Below, piece after piece: positions 47,987 through 56,804 of a stretch of DNA of 64,000 nucleotides (its first letter is position 1; every line of letters starts with the position of its first letter). Under the pieces are notes generated by a model. It was not told where the DNA came from and searched no databases. It saw nothing but the letters and a program-made list of their open reading frames with translations. This DNA is from JAOUEA01 sp035711865 (GTDB lineage: Bacteria; Actinomycetota; UBA4738; HRBIN12): assembly GCA_035711865.1 (NCBI GenBank), contig DASTBT010000079.1, positions 1-64,000 of the forward strand, written 5' to 3'. The position numbers and the translations under genes were made by a program.

Positions 47987-48574
47987 TCAGACGAGCTCGG
48001 CGCCGGCATCGCGCATGCGCGCCAGCGCGGCCGCTCCGTCTCCGGGCTGCAGGTCGACCGCTCGCACGGCGTCGGTGATCACCTCGACCGGGTACCCGAG
48101 CATCCGCGCATCGAGCACGGTCTCCACCACGCAGTAGTCGGTCGCGAGCCCGCAGATGACGAGCCGCTCGACCCCCGCCGCGGTCAGCATCTCGTGCAGC
48201 ACGGTGTCCCCCCGCTCGCCCGAGAGCGGATCGCGCACGCTGAACCCGGAATACCCGTCCCGCCCGTCGTGACCCTTTCGCACGATCTCGTGATCGGCCA
48301 CCAACAGGTCGGGATGGAACTCGGCTCCCCGGGTGTCCTCCACGCAGTGCACCGGCCAGATGCCGCCGTCGCGCTGGAAATGGGGTGTGTGCTCGGGGTG
48401 CCAGTCCTGCGTGTACACCACCAGCGCTCCGGAGGCGACGGCCTTGTCCACCTCGGCGTTCACGGTCGGCACGATCTCCTCGCCCCCGTCGACGTAGAGG
48501 CTGCCGCCGGGTTCGGCGAAATCGTTCTGCACGTCGACGACGAGCAATGCCGTCCGATCGTCGTAGGTGGCCAT
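47987..48574 (-). CDS. pncA: nicotinamidase/pyrazinamidase-like isochorismatase-fold amidase
   Basis: The product is 195 aa. It hydrolyses nicotinamide to nicotinate in NAD salvage. The catalytic triad is visible as Asp14 (VVDVQNDF), the Lys in HEIVRKGHD and the Cys of GLATDYCVVETVLDA; the metal site is DWHPEHTPHF with its Asp/His residues. WPVHCVEDTRGAEFHPDL is also typical. ATG 48572-48574 is leaderless, with TACGCT (complement of 48583-48588) 8 nt upstream. It converges on mutM and diverges from acyP. Confidence 0.9.
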   Translation of the reverse strand: MATYDDRTALLVVDVQNDFAEPGGSLYVDGGEEIVPTVNAEVDKAVASGALVVYTQDWHPEHTPHFQRDGGIWPVHCVEDTRGAEFHPDLLVADHEIVRKGHDGRDGYSGFSVRDPLSGERGDTVLHEMLTAAGVERLVICGLATDYCVVETVLDARMLGYPVEVITDAVRAVDLQPGDGAAALARMRDAGAELV

Positions 48575-48631
48575 CGCCGGCCAGCGTACCGGACGAGCCG
48601 ACGCGGCTCGCAGGACGCGTGGGATGACACG

Positions 48632-48910
48632 ATGACGGGCGTGCGGAGGGTGCAGGTCCGGATCCGAGGCAGGGTGCAGGGCGTCTTCTTCCGGGCCTCG
48701 TGCGTCGAGCGCGCCCGGGCGCTGGGTGTGGGCGGATGGGTGAGGAACGCCTTCGACGGGAGCGTCGAAGCCGAGTTCGAAGGCGTGTCGGAAGCCGTCG
48801 AGTCCATGATCGCCTGGTGTCAAGAGGGTCCGCCCGGCGCTCAGGTCGACTCGGTCGAGGTGCGGGACAAGCCGCCGACGGGGGAGCGGACCTTCCGCGT
48901 CGCCCGGTAG
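48632..48910 (+). CDS. acyP: acylphosphatase
   Basis: The product is 92 aa. It hydrolyses carboxyl-phosphate bonds of acyl phosphates. Motifs: VRIRGRVQGVFFRASC (the catalytic Arg) and VGGWVRNAFDGSVEAEFEG (the catalytic Asn), with the C-terminal strand ERTFRVAR. Placement immediately before smc matches Rv2922.1c-smc. Confidence 0.93.
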   Translation: MTGVRRVQVRIRGRVQGVFFRASCVERARALGVGGWVRNAFDGSVEAEFEGVSEAVESMIAWCQEGPPGAQVDSVEVRDKPPTGERTFRVAR

Positions 48911-48943
48911 CCCACCTTCAGCGATCGGGAATCACAAGCCTGT

Positions 48944-48949
48944 TAGCAT
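48944..48949 (+). promoter_or_regulatory. -10 hexamer TAGCAT of smc
   Basis: TAGCAT is followed by 9 nt and ATG 48959. Confidence 0.5.
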
Positions 48950-48958
48950 CCGCTGCAC

Positions 48959-51900
48959 ATGTTCCTGAGGTCGATCACGATCCGCGGGTTCAAGTCGTTC
49001 GCGGACAAGACGGTGCTCGAGTTCATCCCCGGCGTCTCCGTGATCGTCGGGCCCAACGGCTCGGGCAAGTCCAACCTCGTCGACGCGATCAGCTGGGCTC
49101 TCGGTGAACAGGGAGCCCGCTCCCTGCGCGGGGGGCAGATGGCCGACGTGATCTTCGCCGGCACGCCGTCACGACCGGCGCTCGGTATGGCCGAGGTGAA
49201 GCTCGTGATCGACAATTCGGCCGGCAAGATCCCGGTGCCGATGAGCGAGATCGAGGTCGCGCGCACGATCTTCCGCTCGGGGGACTCGGAGTACCGCATC
49301 AACGGCGAGGTCGTGCGCCTGCTCGACGTGCAGGAGCTGCTTTCCGAGACCGGCATCGGTCGTGCCCTGCACACGGTGGTCGGGCAGGGGCAGCTCGAAG
49401 AGGTCCTGCTCGCCAGGCCCGAGGACCGCCGCAAGTACATCGAGGAGGCGGCCGGCATCGCCAAGCACCGCCGCCGGAAAGAGCGCGCCCAACGCAAGCT
49501 CGCGAACCTCGATCAGGACCTGCTCCGGCTGGCCGATGTGCTCTCGGAACTGCGCCGGCAGCTGAAGCCGCTGCAGCAGCAGGCACAGATGGCGACGAAG
49601 CACGAGACCCTCACCGCGGAGGCGGAGAGCCTCTCGCGCAACCTCGCGGCCGCCCGCCTCCGAGCGCTGCTTCGAGAGCGCGATCGGCGAGCGGACTCCT
49701 GGGAGCGTGGGCTCGACGAGCGTCGCACGGCTCGCGAACGGCTCGACGGGCTCGACGGCGAGGTGCTCGAGGCGGCCGACGCTCGGGCGACCGCATCCGA
49801 GGCCTTGGCCGACGCCGAGCTCGCATCGCGTGCCACCACGGAGGAACGGCGCCGGGCCGAGCAAGCGTTCCGGGAGGCGGTGGAGCGCGAGGCCGCCGCG
49901 CGCGAACGAATGGCCTCGCAGGCGACGAGGGCTGCCCGCGTCGACGCTGTCGACGACGAGATCACGCGCGTCGGCGCCGAGCTGGGTCGGGTGGTCGCCG
50001 ACCTCGAGCGCAGCGAGCGTGAGCTCGAAGCGGCCGAGGCCGCGTTCCGCGAGGCGGAGCAGGAACGCGGACGCATCGAGTCGCTGCACCGGCGCGCGGG
50101 GGAGGAGGCGGCCGGGCGCCGCGCCGAGGTCGAGGCGTTGGAGCGGTCCCTCGCCTCGAGCGAGCGCGAGCGCGAGCGGGTCGCCGCCTCGCTGATATCG
50201 GTCCGTGAGCGGATCGCGGAAGCCGAGGCTGAACGCGCCGGTCTGGAAGCCGAGGTCGAGACCTTCGACGACGGATCGGCGCCGATGAACGAGAAGCGTG
50301 CCGCGCTCGAGTCGGAGCGGCGTGGCCTGGTCGGCAAGATCGAGGAGCTCGACGATGTGCGTCGCCGCCACGAGGCTCGGCGCGACCTGCTCGAGGCGCG
50401 CCGGCAGGACATCGAGGAGACGCCCGGGTCACGCTTCCTCGATGCGCACAAGGGTCGAGCCATCGGGTTGCTCCGGGATCTCGTGACGGTGGAACCGGGG
50501 CTCGAGCGTGCGCTCGCCGCTGCGCTGGGCTCGTTGGCCGATGCGGTCGTCTACGGCGACGGAGAAGCTGCCCTCGCCGACGCACCCGAAGGTGACGGTG
50601 CGATCCTCGCGATCTCGGCGGGGGGACCAGTGCCGATGGGTCTGTCGGGCGAGCGCAAGTTGCTCGCCGCCGTCGAGGCCGATCCGGCAGCCCGGGGCAT
50701 CGTGAGCACGGTGCTCCGCGACGTCTACGTCGCGGCCGACGTCATCGAGGCCTCGGAGAAGCAGCGGCAGCACGGTTCGTCGTTCGTCACGCCCGACGGG
50801 GTGCTCGTCGGGCCCGCGGTCATCCACACGGCGAAGGTGGCCGATGCCCGATCCCGAGAGATCAGGGCCGAGCTGCAGGTGGTGGTCCACGACCTCGCAG
50901 CCACGGTCAACGCGTTGAAACCCAAGCGGGAGCGCCTGGCCGAGATCGCGGGGGAGATCGACTTCCTCCGCGATCAGATCGAGGCGGCCGACGCCGAGAT
51001 CGTCTCGGTGGCAGAACGTCTCGCCGGCGTCGACCGGGCCCTGACGGGCATGAGGACCGAGGAGGCGTTGCACGACCAGCGCCTCGCCGCGGTCGAGGAC
51101 TCCGTCGCGCTGGCCCGGCAGCGCCTGGCCGCGCTGGCGCCGGCGGACGCCGAGCGACCGCCCGACCTCCCGCCCGTGCCGCAGCCGCCCATATCGGCTC
51201 GCGTGGCGGTGGAGACCCTGCGACGAGACCGCTCGGGGCACGACGCCCGGCTCGTCGCGCTGCGGAACGAGCGCGACGAGCTGTCGGCGCACGATCCGGT
51301 TGCGATGCGGGCCGAGCTCACGGCCGCCGAGACCGATCGAGCGGAGGCCGAGTCCGAGGTCGCGCGCGCCGAGGCCGCGGCGAACGAGGCCGCCGCGATC
51401 CGCGACGCCGCCGCGACGGCCGAGCGCGAGGTCGCCGGGCGAGAGGCGGCCGTGAACAAGGCGTGGCGCGATGCGTCGACGGAGCTCGAACGGCTCCGCG
51501 AAGCGTACGAAGACGACGACCGGACGAGGGGCGACATCGATCGACGGATCCGGGAGGCGGAACGACTGATCCGCGAGGGTTATGGGGCCGACCCGACGGC
51601 GCTCGTCGCGGAGCTGTCCGACGACGACTCCGTCGAGGCGCTCGAGAAGCGTTCCGAGCTCGTGCAGCGACGCCTGGCTCTGCTCGGTCGAGTGAACCTG
51701 CTCGCCACCGGGGAGTTCGAGGCCATGCAGGAGCGCCACGACTTCATGGCCAGGGAGCTCGACGACGTCAAACAGGCGCGCCGCAACCTGCTCGAGGTGA
51801 TCGCGCAGGTCGACCGAGAGATCACCGAGGCGTTCACCGCCGCGTATCGCGATGTCGCCTCGCAGTTCGAGCGACTGATCGCTGACCTGTTCCCGGGCGG

Positions 51901-52405
51901 CTCGGGCAGGCTGGTGCTCACCGATCCCGCGGAGCCGTTGACGAGCGGGATCGAGATCGAAGCATCTCCGGGCCGCAAGCGCGTGAAGCGCATCTCGCTG
52001 CTCTCGGGCGGCGAGCGGTCGTTGACCGCCATGGCGTTCCTGTTCGCGATCTTCACCGCCCGCCCTTCACCGTTCTACCTGATGGACGAGGTCGAGCCGG
52101 CGCTCGACGACGTGAACCTCCATCGGTTCCTGCGTCTCGTCGAGGGGTTCGCGCGCGAGTCGCAGGTGCTGATCGTGACGCACCAGAAGCGCACGATGGA
52201 GGTCGCCGCGATGATGTACGGCATCTCCCTGAGCAAGGACGGCACCACGAAGGTGGTCGCGCAGCGGCTCGATCAGCAGACCCCGCTGGAATCCGACGCG
52301 AGGCTCGAGGGCGAGCGGGAAGCTGCCGCCGCCGCGTTCGCCCCTCAGACCTCGGCCGACGACGAGCCGGTGATCGAGGTGCCGGAGGGCGAGCCGGTCG
52401 GCTAG
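48959..52405 (+). CDS. smc: chromosome segregation protein SMC
   Basis: The product is 1148 aa. It is the condensin ATPase that compacts and segregates chromosomes with ScpA/ScpB (not in the window). Walker A: IVGPNGSGKSNLVDAISWALGEQ; then GQGQLEEVLLARPEDRRKYIEEAAGI. Two long coiled coils, rich in Arg/Glu/Ala, flank a hinge around residues 490-640 (LGSLADAVVYGDGEAALADAP, VAADVIEASEKQ, TPDGVLVGPAVI). The C-terminal head has the signature LLSGGERSLTAMAFLFAIF and Walker B FYLMDEVEPALDD. A ~40-residue acidic tail follows. Its TAG stop is the start of the ftsY -10. Confidence 0.96.
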   Translation: MFLRSITIRGFKSFADKTVLEFIPGVSVIVGPNGSGKSNLVDAISWALGEQGARSLRGGQMADVIFAGTPSRPALGMAEVKLVIDNSAGKIPVPMSEIEVARTIFRSGDSEYRINGEVVRLLDVQELLSETGIGRALHTVVGQGQLEEVLLARPEDRRKYIEEAAGIAKHRRRKERAQRKLANLDQDLLRLADVLSELRRQLKPLQQQAQMATKHETLTAEAESLSRNLAAARLRALLRERDRRADSWERGLDERRTARERLDGLDGEVLEAADARATASEALADAELASRATTEERRRAEQAFREAVEREAAARERMASQATRAARVDAVDDEITRVGAELGRVVADLERSERELEAAEAAFREAEQERGRIESLHRRAGEEAAGRRAEVEALERSLASSERERERVAASLISVRERIAEAEAERAGLEAEVETFDDGSAPMNEKRAALESERRGLVGKIEELDDVRRRHEARRDLLEARRQDIEETPGSRFLDAHKGRAIGLLRDLVTVEPGLERALAAALGSLADAVVYGDGEAALADAPEGDGAILAISAGGPVPMGLSGERKLLAAVEADPAARGIVSTVLRDVYVAADVIEASEKQRQHGSSFVTPDGVLVGPAVIHTAKVADARSREIRAELQVVVHDLAATVNALKPKRERLAEIAGEIDFLRDQIEAADAEIVSVAERLAGVDRALTGMRTEEALHDQRLAAVEDSVALARQRLAALAPADAERPPDLPPVPQPPISARVAVETLRRDRSGHDARLVALRNERDELSAHDPVAMRAELTAAETDRAEAESEVARAEAAANEAAAIRDAAATAEREVAGREAAVNKAWRDASTELERLREAYEDDDRTRGDIDRRIREAERLIREGYGADPTALVAELSDDDSVEALEKRSELVQRRLALLGRVNLLATGEFEAMQERHDFMARELDDVKQARRNLLEVIAQVDREITEAFTAAYRDVASQFERLIADLFPGGSGRLVLTDPAEPLTSGIEIEASPGRKRVKRISLLSGGERSLTAMAFLFAIFTARPSPFYLMDEVEPALDDVNLHRFLRLVEGFARESQVLIVTHQKRTMEVAAMMYGISLSKDGTTKVVAQRLDQQTPLESDARLEGEREAAAAAFAPQTSADDEPVIEVPEGEPVG

Positions 52406-52408
52406 CCT
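52403..52408 (+). promoter_or_regulatory. -10 hexamer TAGCCT overlapping the smc stop codon
   Basis: TAGCCT begins with the TAG stop of smc and lies 6 nt before the ftsY GTG 52415, a leaderless arrangement. Confidence 0.5.
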
Positions 52409-52414
52409 CCGCCA

Positions 52415-53476
52415 GTGGAACTCGGCGTCGTCGTCTTCGCTCTCCTCGCGGTCGTGGCGATCGTCGCGTTCGGCGTGCTGCGTTCGTCGCGGCGCGACCG
52501 CCTGCGGGAGCTCGAACGCGAGACGCGTACGACCGAAGGGCACGTCCGGCGGCCGGCGCCGCTGCATCCGGCCCGACAGCGTCCCGAGCCGACCAGGCCG
52601 GAACCGGGACCGTCGGGGGGCGTCTTCCGGAAGGAGGGGCTCGGAGCCAAGGTCAAGCGGCTGTTTCGGGGGGCCGCCGCCGACGACACGTGGGCCCAGC
52701 TTGAGGACCTGCTGATCAAGGCCGATGTGGGCCCCAAGGGTTCGGCCGATCTCGTCGGTCGCGTGAAATCACGCGTCGCGACGGGGGGCGACCCGGTCGC
52801 GCTGCTCCACGAAGAGATCGTCGACGTGCTCGGGCCCGACGAGCCCCTGCACCTGCCGAGCGGACGACCTGGCGTGATCTTGGTCGTTGGGGTGAACGGC
52901 ACCGGCAAGACCACCACGATCGGGAAGCTCGCGACTCGCCTTGCCGGGGAAGGGTTGCAGGTGAGCCTCGCCGCCGCCGACACGTTCCGAGCCGCCGCCG
53001 GTGAGCAGCTGGGAGTCTGGGCGAAGAGGGCGGGCGCCCACCTCGTGGGGCAGGAGCGTGGCGCCGATCCCGGCGCCGTCGTGTTCGACGCCGTCAAGTC
53101 GGCGGCCGCACGCGGGGCCGACGTTCTGATCGTCGATACGGCCGGGCGACTGCACACGAAGACACCGTTGATGGACGAGCTCGGCAAGGTCAAGCGCGTG
53201 ATCGAGAAGGCGGGCACGTCGGTCGACGAGACACTGCTCGTGCTCGACGCCCAGACGGGGCAGAATGGCATCGCACAGGCGAGGGCGTTCACCGAGGCGG
53301 TCGAGGTGACCGGCGTGGTGCTCACGAAGACCGACGGATCGGCCAAGGGTGGGATCGTGTTGGCCGTGCGGGAGGAGCTCGACGTTCCGATCCGCTTCGT
53401 CGGGGTCGGAGAAGGGGCCGACGACCTGCGGCCGTTCGAGGCGACGGCGTTCGCGGAACGGCTGCTGTCCGACTGA
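52415..53476 (+). CDS. ftsY: signal recognition particle receptor FtsY
   Basis: The product is 353 aa. It is the membrane receptor GTPase for SRP. It has an N-terminal membrane helix (MELGVVVFALLAVVAIVAFGVL), a Pro/Arg/Glu linker, then the NG domain: WAQLEDLLIKADVG (N), GVNGTGKTTTIGKLA (G1), DTFRAAAGEQL (G2), VDTAGRLHTKTPLMDEL (G3), LTKTDGSAKGG (G4) and RFVGVGEGADDLRPF (G5). The membrane anchor is typical of actinobacterial FtsY. Confidence 0.95.
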   Translation: MELGVVVFALLAVVAIVAFGVLRSSRRDRLRELERETRTTEGHVRRPAPLHPARQRPEPTRPEPGPSGGVFRKEGLGAKVKRLFRGAAADDTWAQLEDLLIKADVGPKGSADLVGRVKSRVATGGDPVALLHEEIVDVLGPDEPLHLPSGRPGVILVVGVNGTGKTTTIGKLATRLAGEGLQVSLAAADTFRAAAGEQLGVWAKRAGAHLVGQERGADPGAVVFDAVKSAAARGADVLIVDTAGRLHTKTPLMDELGKVKRVIEKAGTSVDETLLVLDAQTGQNGIAQARAFTEAVEVTGVVLTKTDGSAKGGIVLAVREELDVPIRFVGVGEGADDLRPFEATAFAERLLSD

Positions 53477-53517
53477 CGGCAGCCGGGCGGAAGCATCCAG
53501 GCGGAAGGGGTTCAGCG

Positions 53518-53907
53518 GTGTCCGACGGGAGGATCCTCATCGTGGAGGACCACCCCACGATGCGCGAGGCCATGCGCCTGGTGCTCGAGGGGGAGGGCTT
53601 CGAGATCGAGGAAGCCGCCGACGGGCAGCGTGCCCTCGAGATGGTGCGTGACGACCCGCCCGATCTGGTCTTCCTCGACATGCACATCCCCGGGTCGAGC
53701 GGAGCGGAGGTTCTGGCAGAGGTGCGCGCGGACCCGGTCACGGCCGGCGTTCGGGTGATCATCGTCACCGCCGACGGTGAAGAGGGCCGGGAGCGAGCGA
53801 TCGCGATGGGGGCCGACGACTACTTCACGAAGCCGTTCAGTCCCATCACCCTGCTGCACACGGTGGAGCAGGTGCTCAGCGCGCCGCCGCACGAACCGGG
53901 AGCCTGA
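53518..53907 (+). CDS. single-domain response regulator
   Basis: The product is 129 aa, a CheY-type receiver without an output domain. Acid pocket Glu10-Asp11 (RILIVEDHP), phospho-acceptor Asp54 (LVFLDMHIPG), Thr84 (IIVTADG) and Lys105 (DYFTKPFSP) are all present. GTG 53518 follows GGAAGGGG. Its last 32 nt overlap the 3' end of the convergent histidine-kinase gene, its likely partner. With no effector domain, the output must be by protein interaction or by phosphotransfer. Confidence 0.9.
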   Translation: MSDGRILIVEDHPTMREAMRLVLEGEGFEIEEAADGQRALEMVRDDPPDLVFLDMHIPGSSGAEVLAEVRADPVTAGVRVIIVTADGEEGRERAIAMGADDYFTKPFSPITLLHTVEQVLSAPPHEPGA

Positions 53908-54574
53908 GCCGGAACGTCGCGCCGCCGCCCGGCGTCGCATCGGCGGCGATGTCGCCGCCGAGCGCCTCGGCCAGACGCCGGGCGATCGCGAGCCCCAGCC
54001 CCGACCCTTCGGCGGACCGAGCACCCTCGGTCGTTCGGTAGAAGGGTTCGAAGACGCGATCCCGTTCCTGTTCGTCGATGCCGATGCCGTGGTCGATCAC
54101 GGCGATGCCGATGCACCCGTCGCCGCCGGGGACGACCTCGAGGGTGACCACCGAGCGTTGGTCCGAGTACTTCAGGGCGTTCGTCACCAGGTTCGTGAGG
54201 ATCTGCCCGAGTCGGAGCGCGTCGGACTCGATCGTCGGGGGGGCGTCGGCCGAGACGCGGATCTCCACGCGCTCGCCACCCGGCAGGTCGCGCACCATCT
54301 GCTCGAGCGCCGGCACGAGCACGATGGATCCGTGCTCGATCGCGAGCGAGGCATCCTGGAGGCTCTCCATCGTGACGAGGTCGTCGGCCAGCCGGATCAG
54401 ACGCTGGGTCTGCACGGAGATCACGTTCAGGAACTCGTCGATCTCGGCCTCCGAGAGTTCGGAACGCCTGCGTTGCAGCATATCCACGAAGCCGCGGATA
54501 GCGGCGAGCGGCGCCCGCATCTCATGGCTGGTCACCGCGACCAGGCTCACGTCACGCAGATCGGACTCTGGCAT
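53876..54574 (-). CDS. soluble sensor histidine kinase (HisKA-HATPase_c only)
   Basis: The product is 232 aa from ATG 54572-54574. It consists only of the HisKA dimerisation domain (VAVTSHEMRAPLAAIRGFVDML, phospho-His17) and the HATPase_c domain: N box LTNLVTNALKYS, G1 VIDHGIGIDEQERDRVFEPFYRT, G2 GSGLGLAIARRLAEALGG. No sensor or membrane segment is present, so its input is unknown. It converges on, and overlaps by 32 nt at the 3' end, the receiver-only regulator gene, a tail-to-tail two-component pair. The very long antisense frame over ffh is not coding. Confidence 0.9.
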   Translation of the reverse strand: MPESDLRDVSLVAVTSHEMRAPLAAIRGFVDMLQRRRSELSEAEIDEFLNVISVQTQRLIRLADDLVTMESLQDASLAIEHGSIVLVPALEQMVRDLPGGERVEIRVSADAPPTIESDALRLGQILTNLVTNALKYSDQRSVVTLEVVPGGDGCIGIAVIDHGIGIDEQERDRVFEPFYRTTEGARSAEGSGLGLAIARRLAEALGGDIAADATPGGGATFRLRLPVRAAAR

Positions 54575-54587
54575 TCGTCCCCCCAGG

Positions 54588-54593
54588 TAGAAT
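54588..54593 (+). promoter_or_regulatory. -10 hexamer TAGAAT of ffh
   Basis: TAGAAT is near-consensus, giving a ~55-nt leader before ATG 54656. It lies only 14 nt from the divergent kinase start. Confidence 0.45.
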
Positions 54594-54655
54594 CCTAGTC
54601 GGCGCGCACCGGGGGAGCCCGCAGCCGCGTTCAACCGATATCGACACGGGGACCG

Positions 54656-56026
54656 ATGTTCGACACGCTCACCGACCGGCTCGACGGCACCTTCCGGAAG
54701 TTGCGATCCCGCGGGAAGCTCCATCCCAAGCAGGTCGACAACGCTCTGTCCGACATCCGAACGGCGCTCCTCGAGTCCGACGTGGCCGTCGAAGTGGTCG
54801 ACGACTTCCTGGGCAGGGTCCGCGAACGCGCGCTCTCCGAGGAGGTCATGAAGAGCCTCACGCCGGGGCAACAGGTCGTGAAGGTCGTGAACGAGGAGCT
54901 CACCGCGACCATGGGCGGCGAACACACGCCGCTCGACCTCGGGGGCGGTAGGCCGAGCGTGATCGTGATGACCGGCGTGCAGGGGTCCGGGAAGACGACC
55001 GCCTGCGCGAAGCTCGCCAAGCACCTGAAGGCCAAGGGGAAGCGTCCGCTGTTGATCGCCGCCGATCTCGAGCGTCCCGCCGCGGTCGAACAGCTGCGCA
55101 CGTTGGGACGCGAGTGCGGTGTGCCGGTGTGGTCCGAGGGCAAGGATCCCGTCAAGCTCGCCAAGCAGGGCGTCAAGGAAGCCGATCGACAGGAGGCCGA
55201 TGTGGTCATCATCGACACGGCCGGCCGGCTCCACGTCGACCAGGAGATGATGAAGCAGGCACGCAGGATCAAAGACGTCACGAAGCCACAGCACGTGCTG
55301 ATGGCCGCCGACGCGATGACGGGGCAGGACGCCGTCGTGCAGGCCAAGGAGTTCATGCGCGAGGTCGACACCACCGGCTTCGTGCTCACCAAGCTCGATG
55401 GCGATGCGCGCGGCGGCGCTGCGCTCTCGATCACCGCCGTCACCGGCCGCCCCGTGTACTTCGTCGGCACGGGGGAGAAGCTCGACGATCTCGAGGCGTT
55501 CCATCCCGACCGCATGGCCGGGCGCATCCTCGGCATGGGCGACGTGCTGACGCTGATCGACAAGGCGCAGGAGAAGCTCGACACCGCCGAGGCGCAGCAG
55601 GCGGCGGAGAACATCCTGAAGGGTCAGTTCACGTTCGAGGACTTCCTCGACCAGCTCCGGCAGGTGCAGAAGCTCGGCTCGATGGGCGACCTGCTCAAGA
55701 TGCTTCCCGGCGTGCCGGGCGGCAAGAACGCGATGAAGGAGATGGCCGAGGCGGTCGACGAGGGAGAGCTGAAGCGTGCCGAAGCGATGATCCTCTCTAT
55801 GACCCCGGCCGAGCGCCGGGAACCCGGTATCATCTCCGGGCCGCGCCGGCTGCGGATCGCGAACGGGTCCGGGGTCACGACCGCCGACGTCAACTCGCTG
55901 CTCAAGGACTTCGAGAGCGCGAGGAAGATGATGCGGACGATGATGGGCGGCAAGCGAACCTCCGGTCGGGTGCCGGGGATGCCGGGGACCATGAGGGTTC
56001 CGTCGGCGAAGGTGCCGAAGCGATAG
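54656..56026 (+). CDS. ffh: signal recognition particle protein Ffh
   Basis: The product is 456 aa. It binds signal peptides and SRP RNA and docks with FtsY. N domain (FDTLTDRLDGTFRKLR, ALLESDVAVEVV), G domain (GVQGSGKTTACAKLA; DLERPAAVEQL; IDTAGRLHVDQEMM; LTKLDGDARGG), then M domain with the Met-rich LGSMGDLLKMLPGVPG, MILSMTPAERREP and RRLRIANGSG RNA-binding segment. It ends with a short basic tail. It starts an SRP/ribosome operon with rpsP 24 nt downstream. Confidence 0.96.
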   Translation: MFDTLTDRLDGTFRKLRSRGKLHPKQVDNALSDIRTALLESDVAVEVVDDFLGRVRERALSEEVMKSLTPGQQVVKVVNEELTATMGGEHTPLDLGGGRPSVIVMTGVQGSGKTTACAKLAKHLKAKGKRPLLIAADLERPAAVEQLRTLGRECGVPVWSEGKDPVKLAKQGVKEADRQEADVVIIDTAGRLHVDQEMMKQARRIKDVTKPQHVLMAADAMTGQDAVVQAKEFMREVDTTGFVLTKLDGDARGGAALSITAVTGRPVYFVGTGEKLDDLEAFHPDRMAGRILGMGDVLTLIDKAQEKLDTAEAQQAAENILKGQFTFEDFLDQLRQVQKLGSMGDLLKMLPGVPGGKNAMKEMAEAVDEGELKRAEAMILSMTPAERREPGIISGPRRLRIANGSGVTTADVNSLLKDFESARKMMRTMMGGKRTSGRVPGMPGTMRVPSAKVPKR

Positions 56027-56050
56027 ACGAGGAACGAGGACGAGCACGAC

Positions 56051-56566
56051 ATGTCGACGAGGATCCGGTTGCGGCGGATGGGGGCGAACAAGCGCCCCTT
56101 CTACCGCGTCGTCGTGGCCGATCAGCGCTCCCCGCGCGACGGTCGCTTCATCGAGAACATCGGCAAGTACCATCCGCTCGAGGAACCGAGCCTGATCGAG
56201 ATCGACGAGGAGCGTGCCCTTCACTGGTTGCGGGTGGGGGCACAACCGAGCGATCAGGTCCGCAACTTGATGGTCAAGGTCGGCATCTGGGACGCCTTCG
56301 TGGCCGAGCGGCCGAACGCCGCCGGCCAGGTCAAGGCCCGCGAGGCCAGGGCGGATGAGCCCAAGCTGTCGAAGAAGGCCCAGGCCAGGGCGGCCGCCGC
56401 TGCGGAGGAACCCGAGGCTCCTGCTGCGGCGTCCCCGGGGTCGGAGTCGACCGACGAGGCCGCATCGGAGGCCGTCCCCGAGGCGGTTGCTGCGGAGGCG
56501 CCCGACGCCGAAGCCCCCGCCGACACCGGTGCCCCCGCCGACGCCGAGGCCCCCGCCGAGGGGTAG
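56051..56566 (+). CDS. rpsP: 30S ribosomal protein S16 with long acidic tail
   Basis: The product is 171 aa. Residues 1-85 are ordinary S16 (RIRLRRMGANKRPFYRVVVADQRSPRDGRFIENIGKYHP, then RALHWLRVGAQPSDQVRNLM). The remaining ~85 residues are a low-complexity Ala/Glu/Pro/Asp tail (from EEPEAPAAASPG onward), disordered and acidic. Mycobacterial S16 also has a tail, but this one is long. AACGAGGACGAG precedes ATG. Confidence 0.95.
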   Translation: MSTRIRLRRMGANKRPFYRVVVADQRSPRDGRFIENIGKYHPLEEPSLIEIDEERALHWLRVGAQPSDQVRNLMVKVGIWDAFVAERPNAAGQVKAREARADEPKLSKKAQARAAAAAEEPEAPAAASPGSESTDEAASEAVPEAVAAEAPDAEAPADTGAPADAEAPAEG

Positions 56567-56572
56567 GCCGCC

Positions 56573-56803
56573 GTGCGGGAGCTCGTCGACTTCCTCGTGG
56601 CCGAGTTGGTCGACGATCCCGACGCGGTCGAGGTCACCGAGTCCGAAGACGATCGCGGGCTCCGCTACACGGTGCACGTCGCTCCCGACGACATGGGCAA
56701 GGTGATCGGGAAGGGCGGTCGCACCGCGAAGGCGATCCGACTGGTCGTCCGTGCCGCCGCCACACGTCAGGGCACGAACGCCTACGTCGACATCGCCGAC
56801 TGA
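56573..56803 (+). CDS. khpA: KH-domain RNA-binding protein KhpA
   Basis: The product is 76 aa, a single type-II KH domain with VAPDDMGKVIGKGGRTAKAIRLVVRAAA (GxxG loop IGKGG). KhpA dimerises with KhpB in other bacteria and affects RNA stability and cell elongation; no khpB is in the window. GTG 56573 is 7 nt after rpsP. The rpsP-khpA-rimM-trmD order is standard. Confidence 0.93.
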   Translation: MRELVDFLVAELVDDPDAVEVTESEDDRGLRYTVHVAPDDMGKVIGKGGRTAKAIRLVVRAAATRQGTNAYVDIAD

Positions 56804-56804
56804 G

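Noticed and set aside
53876..56677. 933-codon minus-strand frame over ffh and rpsP
   Set aside because: Only its last 232 codons (histidine kinase) are coding. The rest is antisense to ffh/rpsP, His/Arg/Leu-rich, and a frame left open by high GC.
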